From Rhynchospora pubera (lineage: Eukaryota > Streptophyta > Magnoliopsida > Poales > Cyperaceae), in NCBI GenBank assembly GCA_028095005.1, contig CM051459.1, positions 21,004,699 through 21,068,698 on the forward strand: a DNA stretch of 64,000 bases, read 5' to 3'. Shown piece by piece: positions 28,501-40,500 of this stretch (positions are counted from its first letter, which is position 1; every line of letters starts with the position of its first letter). The position numbers were made by a program, and so were the translations under genes. Under the pieces are notes generated by a model, which searched no databases, was not told the DNA's origin, and saw only the letters and a program-made list of their open reading frames with translations.

Positions 28501-31500
28501 CAGCCATCAGTTTCTCCTACAAGGGGCCTATATTGCCACATAAGTTTGTATGCAACAGGCCTTTTGACCCTTACAAGACTTGTGTTCAAAGCAACAACTC
28601 CTTTGGCTGGTGGTTCATTCCTGTACAAAGTAGAAGTTGTAGAAAGTAAGTGTAGACCAAAGTGAAGAATTTTGTTCTAGATTCTAATATTAAACAGAAA
28701 CAGCATTTCAGTTGAGCTAGGTGGTGGTAGAAATGCAGCAGGACCAAAACCTCTATAATAAGAGGTGTATTGAACTTACAGCTATCTCTCAACTAAAATA
28801 TTAGATGTTAGCCTACATATTAGCAATTGAGCTTAAAGTAGTCACTATATGCAAAATATCAGCAAGAAGCCCAAAAATACATGCCGGGATATACTGGTTC
28901 TAACATGTCAGCCTACGTATTAGATGTATTGAAAAACTGAAATTCTATTCTGGACAAAAAAAAAAAGTTAGAAACACTGATAAACTATGTAAATTTTCTA
29001 AAAGAAGCACATACTGTGGAGTGAGACAATCCCCAAGAACTGCAAATCCAGATGGGGCACGTGGACGCCAAAAGGCATATACTCGGTCGTTTCCATGACC
29101 TGAAATTTAATCCTCAATTATAAATAGTTGAGAAAATGCTACAGAAGTGAACTCTTTAGAAAGTACTCCATTTTCCAAATATGCTGCCCCATAAGCTTGA
29201 CATTATGCATTCAGGAATTTCCGTTGTGTACCAGTCACAAGCAGTATCGGTACATAGAGTCACCATGTGCGAAATTTTCTTATAAGCTGGCTGCACTAGT
29301 TACATCATCCTTATTTATACTTTTGTTCTCTGTATTTCTATCCACTAGGTCATTGGGAAAAATTGGAAAGAACAGTACTATTGGAATCTGTACCATGAAT
29401 AGTAGCAACATTGTCGAACTGGGTACAGAGCTCAGTTGCTTTCTTAGATGACGTTCGCATAAATGACAAGATGTCATCCTGGACAGCCAGAAACAACCTA
29501 AGTATACTAAAGGAGAAGTTCATATAAATCTCAGAGAATCCAAGGTTGATGTTTGTTCTTCCAGCGGTACTTGAGTATTTTACTGAGGTATCAAAAGGCT
29601 CGAGAACCCTAATCCCATTGCTCTCCATCTTAAGGCCAAGAATATCCCCACTCAATTCCAGGCTGTCTCCCTTCATTACAATCCTGGAGATAATAACAAG
29701 CAAACTCAGATCTTTACATGCCTGAATGGCAGTCCAAATGTTAATAACACCTACAAGCCTACAACCAAATTTATTCAGCTTCTATCATGCCATGCCAAGA
29801 AAGACAAGAAAATGAAGTGGCCTACATGCAGGCCAAAAAAAGCAAAATTCCACAGATTCGCCCCCTTATTAGAATCAAACCAAAGTTCAGATCTGAACAA
29901 TGTAACGATTCCAAATAAAATAGAAGTATGCGGCTATCAAACTTCTTTTTTGGTGTGTTCCAAAATGCAACAAGAAAAAAAACAACTCGTAAGCTGCAGA
30001 AATTACTAAGTACACTAAAAGAAGCATGAGAAATACAAACCTGCAAAATGCATCTGTATTGGCATGAATAACTTTTGTAGAGAGTGCAGATTGCTCACTA
30101 ATATTCTTTGATGAACTAAAGAAAGTAAGCTCTGGCCCAATTGCCTATGAAATGCAAAATGGAAGACATGTTATTCATTCACGTTCCATTGTATTTATGT
30201 TACCAGTAGCAGCACACCTGATATTAGTTTATTTTATCATTGTTATTTTTTATTAATATTTGGAAGAAAAACCAGTTTTATAACGCACTAAGTTTTATCT
30301 CGTTGGTGGTTTCAACATTTCATCATATAATTATATGGGAGGTAGACTAAAATCAGCCGCAACTGAAGATGAGTCCATCAGCCTCGATTAAATCTCAATT
30401 TTCCAGGTTCTAACCGCCAATCCATACTGTTTAGTGTATTTCCGAAAGGAATTCCTGTTGGAGACCAAACCTTTACATTTTCTGAATTTTTTTTTTTACT
30501 GTTTCTTTCAGATCTTTATAAATTATAGTTATTGGAAGGTTCAGAATTATTTATTTAAAAATTTTGTAAAATATAAAAAATACTAAAAGAATTTCAAAAA
30601 ATATATAAAATTTGGTTTCCAACGAGATTCAATATGAAGAACACGTTGAACAGTTCAAATCGGGTGTTAGAACCTCAAAAATTGAGACATAATCGAGGCT
30701 GATGGGCTGATTTTAGTCAACCTAATTATTATTATTATATTATTATTATTATTTTGTGTTGCACGTTCATAAGCTCTCATTATTAAGATATCTTCCAGTC
30801 CAAACTGAAAAGTTTAGATGTTTACCCATCAAATGATGATAACCTTGGGTGTACTCCGATAACCTTATTTATATTCAATAAATATTTAATAAATTTCAAG
30901 TTCAAAATTAAATAACCATTTGATCATGAGACAATATCAACATAAGGAGAAGAAACTGTTTATATAACTATTTTTGAACTCCTTCGCACTCGTATCTTCA
31001 TTCCAGTATAATAGTTTGGCAAAAGAAGTTAAACAGGAAGGGAAAAAATTTTCAAACCATGACATGTCAAGGAAAAAAGGGAACTAAAAATTTGACCCTC
31101 TTTTTTTTTAAAAAAAAAAATGCTAGCCACTATCAGGATAGAACTGTCACCTGAATTAGTAAACTAACACAATCTTTAGTGAATTTAACAGGCCAAGAAG
31201 AAAGAGTCAAAGGAGGTGCAGTTTTGATGAGTAACTATTTGGTTGAGTAAAAAACGGGGTGATATCAATCAGAGCAGAATTGGTTTTGTAGCCTCAGTTT
31301 AATATCCTAGTTATAGAACTTGCTGAAAGTCTTAAACTACCTGTAGCTGTACTATAGTCTCTGTTGGAGCATTGGACTGTTGAGCATTTACACGCATTCT
31401 GCCTTCATTTGCACCAAAATCGGCATCTCTCTCAGCTTTGTCTAAATAAACGCCATCAGCTTCTGATGCTAAATATGAGCTATCACTTCCAAGGGATATG

Positions 31501-34500
31501 CACGAGTCCAAGTATTCCCCACCCTGATATTATAAATAAACAAGATACATTATTTGCCATGAAATAGCTTAGGAACATCCAAGATCCAACCAAAAACTTT
31601 TTTTTATTTTTTAATTCCCAATCAGAAGAAAAGCAAACTTAAATAAGTGAACCAAATATTGATTACATGCATGACACTTGTGGTGGCGCGTACGCTAGTT
31701 ATAACCACTGACTGAAACAATAACATTATCAATCAGCACAAGTGTCGAAGATAAAGAAATTGAAAATGTAGTAAATTACCACTATGGTGACATTTCTAAA
31801 TTTAAGCCGTTTTCCACTGCCCACAAAGATAAACGGCTCAGGGCTTGGTACCAAAAGCAGGTCTCCATTTCTGTCTTGGAGTAATAATTTCCCGCCATTT
31901 CCATCGTATATAAAATGATTGAATCTCTCATCATCAGCAATTAACGGTTTCTGAGCTGAGATGGAGAGAACAGAACCTTCTTGGGTGTATATCTGATCTA
32001 CAAACATTATGGCAGGGACAATTTGTGGCTGATCTTTGTCATCTTCATTAGATAACACCGCACCAAATGAAGGGACAAAAAACTCAATGACAGCCACTAA
32101 GAAGTCGAGAGCTACTAGAAATTTGGGCCGTTGGATACACAGATATACATTTGTTGAATCCTTTTTAAATGTGGCATCCAGTATAAGCATGGAAGGGATC
32201 GGCTTAAAACCAAGTTGCTTTTCGAAAAACTTTTCCCGTGAGACTGGAGCTGGTATGACTTCCCTGTAACTTCCAGCCTCATAACCCGAGGAAGTACCGA
32301 CATTCATGGATTTTCCTATGGCGAGTCTGAATTCTTCTCTCGTGCCTTCACGGTCATCTAAAACGGAAAATCCTTTGAGTGTTGCAAAAAGGAAGCCTTG
32401 TTCGAGCGTATTTGACTTGTATAAGAGCCACGCTCCAGTTGCCTAAAGATCAACATTGCATTCGAAAATGAGATTGCAAAAAAACTGAGTAAGATTGTTC
32501 TGCCTAAGTGCTCTATCATTAGCTAATAAAGCACAACACTGCTAACTGCTCTGTCAAGACATTGTCCAGTTTTTTACCCCCAAAAACATTTTTATAAGAT
32601 GTAACCACAGTTAGCAAAACCAAAAATAAATTTACACAAAACCACCACATCTGTGCACAAAAAGAACCTTCCATGTTTTGCCTAATTTGATGTATAAATA
32701 TAGATTCAGATACAGAAACAAATTACTTAAGTTACATACTTGTAAACTAGCCAGAGGAGAATCCCTTGAGAAACCTGAATGCAATGAAAGCTCAATCAGA
32801 TTGATGGTAACTGAGCACTTCATAGTTATCCATGGAACCACTTCTTCTTCACAGGGTCTGCCTTCCACAAAATTTTCAGGAAGAACAAGTGAAGAGGAAG
32901 CAACAGCACCAGTACTGATGGGGTTAGGTGATTCATCATAAAGGGAAGGCACGATATTTGGAGTCTCAGAGAAGTTGGATGATGCACACTCGGTTATGAT
33001 TTCATACTCCCGGTTGGATAAAGATGCTTTTAGAAATTCCATCTGCAGATGAACAAAATGCAACCAAAGCTAAGTACTGGTTTTCAGAAGATTTGTCTCA
33101 AACTTTGATGTGGATCAGGTTGCTGAGGCATACCTGGCCCAAATTGACAAGAAAAAGAGGCGTTCCCACTGAAAACTGAAAAGTTTGATTAAGTTCTTTC
33201 CTTTCAGATTAAGATAGCAGTTATTTTTATTTTCAGTTATTTTAGTAGCAGTTATATTTTAGCAGCAGTTATTTTACTTTCTTTATCAATGTAAACTGAA
33301 CCAACCTTATAAAAAGGTTGGATGTATCTTTTAAGGGGACGATATATGAAATATTAGAAATCTTTTCTTTCTAGTTTCTGTTTTTCTGACTGAAACAGTT
33401 TTCCTTGCGCTACTCGTTGCGTCAGGTGGTATCAGAGACAGGTTTTCCTTCCATAACCAATGGCAGGAAAGGACAGCCGTGGCTCCGACGGAGATCGGGA
33501 CATGGAAAACCTCAGGGCCGAGGTTAAGGCTCAACAGGAGGCAGTTACAACTCTGGAACAGAGTGTCCAGGGAATACAACGGAGCCTCGAGGGTATTGTC
33601 GCGCGGCTTGATGCCATAGCGATAAACCCTAACAGGAATAGGGCTGAAGGAAGAGGTCGTCCGAGAGGTGATGATGCTCAAGGCGACTTTTTCGGCAGAC
33701 CTACTGCTGGCAGCCACCGAGACAACTCTGTCCAAGGAGATGACTCGGAGGAGGAGGAAGAAGAAGACTGGTTTGGCCGTTATCGTGCCGCTAGGCGTGA
33801 AAATGGTCGTGGCAGAAATCAAGGTAACCAGTATGAAAGAGATAATTATGATTTTAAGTTGAGGGTAGATATTCCCAGTTTCAATGGGGGATTGAATATT
33901 GAGGATTTTATTGATTGGGTGGCTGAAGTTGATCGGTTCTTTGAGTATATGGAGATTCCTGAGGAGAAAAGGGTGAAGTTAGTGGCATGTAGGTTGAAAG
34001 GGGGGGCCTCTGCATGGTGGGAGAGGCTTCAAAACAGAAGGTATCGTGAAGGGAAGCAGCCTATTAGAACTTGGTACAGGATGAAGCAGTTATTGCAGAG
34101 AGACTTTCTTCCTCCTGATTATGAACAAATTCTCTTTCAGCAATATCAAAGATGCAGCCAGGGGCAAAGGCCTGTTCATGAGTACACCGCTGAGTTTATG
34201 CGGTTGGCGTAAAGGAATGATTTGCGGGAGAGTGAAGGCCATCAGGTTGCGCGGTATTTGGATGGGCTGAAACCACAACTTCGAGACAAGATTGGGGTTC
34301 AAGTTTTGTATAATTTGAATGAGGGGGGCAGTAAGTGGAATTCAAATAGAATTGGTTTGGCTAATGAAAGTTTTCCTAGAAACACTATTGATAGAAGTGG
34401 TGTTGCTCAAGAAGTGCATAAGGTGGCAAAGGAGGATAAGGCAATTGGTAAAAGGCCGATGGACAAAGGCGAGAAACAGAAACCAGCCAATCCTATCTCT

Positions 34501-37500
34501 AAATCAATGGCGGGCAAATGTTATCGGTGTTTGCAACCGGGTCATCGATCCGGTGACTGCCCCAACAGAAGAGGTGTTAATATTGTGGAACGAGATGCCA
34601 CAGAAGATGAGGTTTATTGTGAACCTGATGAAGGTGATGAAGAAGGCGATTTTGATAAGGGTGAGGATGATGCAGAGCCGAGCTTTGTTATTAGAAGGTT
34701 GATGCTGGCTCCAAAGTAAGATGATGCTACCCAACGCCACCAATTGTTTCGAACCAGATGCACCATCAATAGCCGTGTCTTTGATTTAATCATAGACAGC
34801 GGTAGTTGTGAGAACATTATTGGCAGGGATGTAGTGAACTCATTGCAATTGGCTGTTGAAAAGCATCCAAACCCTTACTCAATCGGATGGATTAAAGTTG
34901 CAGAAAAGATTAAGGTGACTGAGCGATGTAAGGTACCATTTTCTATTGGAAAATATAAGGATGAAGTGTACTGTGATGTGGTGGATATGGATGCATGTCA
35001 CCTTCTATTTGGTCGGCCATGGCAGTTTGATGTTGATGCACAACATAGTGGCAGAGAGAATGTATATAGATTGGAGAAGGGAGGGGTAAGGTTTACCTTA
35101 CTTCCTTTGAAGAAGACCAAGTGCCTTAACACTTCTTCAGCAGAGAAGCAATCACACATAACCTTCTTAAAATCAGAAAGGGAGTTAGAGGCAGCAGTGA
35201 GAGAATCTAAGGTGGTTCATGCAATGATTGTGAAACAAATCTTGTCCCTAGATGGAGATCCTGAAATGGAAATACCTGAGACAATCAAGTTTTTGCTAGA
35301 TGAGTTCAGCGAGGTAATTCCTGAAGATTTACCCACTGGACTTCCACCTATGCGAAGCATTCAACACCATATTGACTTGATTCCAGGAGCAGGTCTTCCA
35401 AATCTGCCTCACTATCGAATGAGCCCAAAGGAAAGTAAGATTCTACAGGAAAAGGTGCAGGAGTTGCTTGCAAAAGGGTACATCAGGGACAGTTTGAGTC
35501 CTTGTGCTGTACCTGCATTGCTAACACCTAAAAAGGATGGTAGTTGGAGGATGTGTGTTGACAGCCGGACAATTAACAAGATCACCATTGGGTACAAGTT
35601 CCCTATTCCAAGACTCGATGATATGCTGGATCAGTTAAGCGGGTCGGTGGTGTTCTCAAAAATTGATTTGAGGAGTGGTTACCATCAGATTCGGATTAGG
35701 CCGGGAGATGAATGGAAGACAGCATTCAAGACAAAGGAGGGATTGTATGAATGGCTGGTCATGCCCTTTGGGTTATCAAATGCACCAAGTACATTTATGA
35801 GAGTTATGAATCAGGTACTAAAGCCTTTCATTGGGAAATTTGTTGTGGTTTATTTTGATGATATCTTGATATATAGTAAGTCCGAGAAGGAACACCTTGA
35901 ACACCTTAGAAAAGTGTTGGTAGTTTTGAAGGACAACAAGTTGTATGCAAATTTAAAGAAGTGCAGTTTTATGGTTAGGAGGTTGTTATTTCTTGGTTTT
36001 GTTGTTGGTTCAGAAGGGATACAAGTAGATGAGGAAAAGGTGAGAGTCATTAGGGAATGGCCAATACCAAAAACTGTGATTGAATTGAGAGGTTTTTTGG
36101 GATTAGCAAGTTTTTACAGGCGCTTTATTAGGAATTTCAGCACCATAGCTGCACCCATGACAGAGTGCTTGAAAAGGGGGAAATTTCAATGGAGTGAAGA
36201 AGCTGATTCTAGTTTTGCGACTCTAAAAGAGAAGTTGTGTTCGGCTCCAGTGTTAACTCTGCCAGATTTTGACAAGTTATTTGAAGTAGATTGTGATGCA
36301 AGTGGAGTGGGTGTAGGGGCAGTTTTGTCTCAAGAAAAGCGACCTGTTGCTTTCTTTAGTGAGAAGTTGGCAGATTCTAGAAAGAACTGGTCCACTTATG
36401 ACAAAGAGTTCTACTCAGTGGTGAGAGCATTAAAAACATGGGAGCATTATCTAATTGGTAGAGAGTTTGTTTTATATTCAGATTGTGATGCACTAAAACA
36501 TCTGAGTAACCAGACCAGAATTAGCAAGGATATGCATGCAAGATGGGTGCAATTTTTGCAGAAATTTCCTTTCAGATTGAAGCACAAAGCTGGAATACAA
36601 AATAAAGTGGCAGATGTTTTAAGCCGTAGGGCCAATTTGCTTGTCACTTTGAGTCATGAAGTGGTAGGGTTTGAGCAATTGAAGGAGTTGTATGAATCTG
36701 ATGAGGACTTTAGAGAAGTGTGGGGAAAGTGTATCACAAATCAGCCATGTGATGACTTTCATATCTATGATGGATACTTGATGAAAGGAAACCAGCTTTG
36801 TATCCCTTGCTCTTCACTAAGAGAGAAGTTGATTCGTGACCTACATGGTGGTGGATTAGCCGGTCATTTAGGTAGAGATAAAACTATTGCTTCTGTTCAA
36901 GAGAGGTTCTACTGGCCTCACTTGAGGAGAGATGTGGGCAGAATAGTGCAGCGCTGCTATGTGTGCCAAACTTCAAAGGGCCAGTCACAAAATGCCGGTC
37001 TATACATGCCACTTCCAGTTCCTCACAATATTTGGGAGGATCTGTCCATGGACTTTGTGCTAGGGCTACCTCGAACTCAAAGAGGTATGGATTCTGTTTT
37101 TGTTGTTGTTGACAGGCTCTCAAAGATGGCACACTTCATTCCATGTCGAAAGGTGGCTGATGCCCAAGGTATTGCCAAGCTGTTTTTCAAAGAAGTGGTG
37201 CGTTTACATGGGGTACCCAAGTCAATCACATCTGATAGGGATAGCAAATTCCTTAGCCATTTTTGGAGAACCCTATGGCAGATGTTTGACTCTTCCCTCA
37301 ACTACAGCACCACCGCTCATCCACAGACCGATGGACAAACAGAAGCAACCAACAGGACCTTAGGCAACATGATACGCAGCCTATGTGGCGACAAGCCAAA
37401 ACAGTGGGATGTGGCGCTTGCACAAGCTGAATTTGCATACAATAGTGCTGTACACAGGTCCACAAACAAGTCACCTTTCTCCATTGTGTACACCAAAGCG

Positions 37501-40500
37501 CCAAATCATGCTGTTGATCTAATCAAGCTGCCTCCAGTTTCACATGCTAGTGTCGCTGCCAAGCACATGGCTGAGCAGTGGCAAACAGTGACAGCAGAAG
37601 TTAGGCAGAAGATTGAGGAATCAAATGCAAAATACAAGGCAGCAGCTGATCAACATCGCAAGGAGAAATTATTTACTGTAGGAGATCAAGTGATGGTATT
37701 CTTAAGAAAAGAAAGGTTTCCAGTGGGTAAATACAACAAGTTACAACCCAAGAAATATGGACCCTACCGAATTGAGAAGAAAATCAATAACAATGCCTAT
37801 GTGGTGGGACTACCGGCTGAGATGGGTATATCTAAGCCATTTAATGTGGCAGATATATACCCATTCTATCCAGATGACAAGCCATTGTATCCAGAAAACT
37901 CGAGGTCGAGTTTTCATCTGGTGGGAGAGACTGATGTGGATCAGGTTGCTGAGGCATACCTGGCCCAAATTAACAAGAAAAAGAGGCGTTCCCACTGAAA
38001 ACTGAAAAGTTTGATTAAGTTCTTTCCTTTCAGATTAAGATAGCAGTTATTTTTATTTTCAGTTATTTTAGTAGCAGTTATATTTTAGCAGCAGTTATTT
38101 TACTTTCTTTATCAATGTAAACTGAACCAACCTTATAAAAAGGTTGGATGTATCTTTTAAGGGGACGATATATGAAATATTAGAAATCTTTTCTTTCTAG
38201 TTTCTGTTTTTCTGACTGAAACAGTTTTCCTTGCGCTACTCGCTGCGTCAAACTTGAACTCAAGTAAGCATAATTATTACGGGCATTTGTGCTTATCACA
38301 CTCTAGGTTATAATTTTAAAACAAAATATATTAATTTGCAAATTGAAAAATGAGCTGATATTAAGCAAACGTTTATCACATATATTTGGCAAGTATATAT
38401 ACTTGGAACACAAAACCGAAGAATGACGATGTTGCTGTTCAGAAAGAAAATTACGAAACCAAACATTGATACCAATATGAGTTCTACAAGGTTGCATTGT
38501 TAAGAAGACATGATATAAGAAAGGAAGTAAAAGAATAACAGGTACTTTAATAGAAGCCTCAACAGCTGGCATCAAGTGGCTCAAGTCACGGAGAGATCGC
38601 TTTATTTCAAGAGAGAGACCACGGACATCTTGAATAATACTTTCTCCACGCAGCATATCAATGCCAATACTCAGGTTAATGTCCTTAACCTGAAAGAAAA
38701 TATGCCATTTTCATTAGTAAACCAGAACAAACCACTGTAGAAGAATTGAACCTGACCACTTTGTTTACATCAGGATGCCAAAAAATAGATTAAACTGGCA
38801 AACATTCACTGAGATAAGTAATGCAGGTTATCTTAATGATATTAACAGCCAAAAATTACCTTTATGGTCATTAAATCTAGATGAATAGCATGGATATCAC
38901 TCTTATCACCACCAAGCCACTGAAATGTATTCTCAACTGTTATAGTGACTACATCCAGCTCTAAAAAACTGCAATTTAAAATCATTTTAATCAGTTGAAA
39001 AAAGTATTGCAGGCCCTACTCTCCTTTCATAAAATATTCCTACTTGTTTGACATACAAAACTTAAGTACAAACCAAAAAGAAATTTCTTCCAATAATATT
39101 AATAGCAAATAGGTTAAAGATCTTACTCAAGACTATTAGTGCTCCGAGGCATCAAAATTATAGGCCGACTCAGAGAAAGTTTGAGTTTAAAGGCAGGGTC
39201 TCCTTCAATATCACTCTTACTAACCCACTTCTCCGAGTCCGTCACATTATCTTTAAGCTTGACAATACTATCTGCATTTCTTGGTACCAGCCCCATAAAA
39301 TATCCTATAATCTGATGCAGAAGATAAGAGGTAAAGAATTCCTACTCAGTTTCAAATAAAATCAATATATAAAAATAAGGGTGATTTAGATTTATGCTAC
39401 CAGCCCCATAAAATATCCTATAATCTGATGCAGAAGATAAGAGGTAAAGAATTCCTACTCAGTTTCAAATAAAATCAATATATAAAAATAAGGGTGATTT
39501 AGATTTATGCTACCGTAAATATTTGGAATTGGGGATATGCCATCACTAAACGACAAATTATTTTTTTGCCACTATGAAATTATAAAAATTAGTTTTTTTC
39601 CATCGGACAATTATTTGACAATTTTACCCTTTTAAATATGCCACTATAGAACTTAAAAATTAGTAATATGCCATCGCAAAAGATATAATTAGTTTTATGC
39701 CATTAAAAATCATTAACAATTAGTTTTATCAACTTATATAATACAAATTATTACAAATCCTAATTAGTAACATATTATTAGTTTTTATGTGAAAGAAATA
39801 AATAAGCATTATTATAGTGATGTTTTGTTTTTTGTTTAGAATTAAAGTGACTATCTGTCACGTTACATAATATGCATTCCAATATAAGAATTCATTAGGA
39901 TTCATACAAATTTGAAATGAGCAAGAAAGGAAACTTTTTATGAAATTTAATTTGGTAAACATGAGTGCCGTTTATTTTTAATGAGGGTTAATTTGGTCAT
40001 TGAAAAAAATTAATGACAAATTTGGTAATGGCATTTTTATAATTTAGTATGTTTTTGGAGAAATAGTGGCATAGAACTAATTTTAACGATTCTATAATGG
40101 CATAAATTTAATTATCAATTTAAGAATGACAATTCCCTAATTAACAAAATTCACAATGGCATAAAACTAATTATCTTTAAGCTTGACAATACTGTCTGCA
40201 TTTCTTGGTACCAGCCCCATAAAATATCCTATAATCTGATGCAGAAGATAAGAGGAAAAGAATTCCTACTCAGTTTCAAATAAAATCAATATATAAAAAT
40301 AATTATAAAATCTTAAAATCTTACCTCCTGAACAAAACGATTCAAGTACACAATCCTAACTTCTGAAAGCTCCCCTGTGAGGCTATAGTCATAACCACAA
40401 TAGTCTTCATCGTCAACACTAAATGATGTGAAATCAATCTACAGGAATATGAGTTACAGAACTATGAACAATTAGCACTCTAATATAGTTCCATAGAAAG

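Larger units (their letters stand above)
33106..38250 (+). mobile_element. Full-length Ty3/Gypsy LTR retrotransposon (chromovirus type) in VPS13 intron 30
   Basis: A 5,145-bp element antisense to its host gene, flanked by AACTT at 33101-33105 and 38251-38255. It has two 319-bp LTRs, a primer-binding site matching initiator-tRNA-Met, gag with a zinc knuckle, then protease, reverse transcriptase, RNase H and integrase in the Gypsy order, a GPY/F module and a purine tract before the 3' LTR. No chromodomain is evident. The tRNA-Met site, single long frame and overlap of the polyprotein with the LTR suggest the CRM/Galadriel side of the chromoviruses; the exact clade is not settled. The LTRs differ at two of 319 positions, so insertion is recent. 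Confidence 0.96.

Noticed and set aside
33331..33822. 163-residue minus-strand ORF over the LTR and gag
   Set aside because: Antisense shadow of the retrotransposon; no motif.
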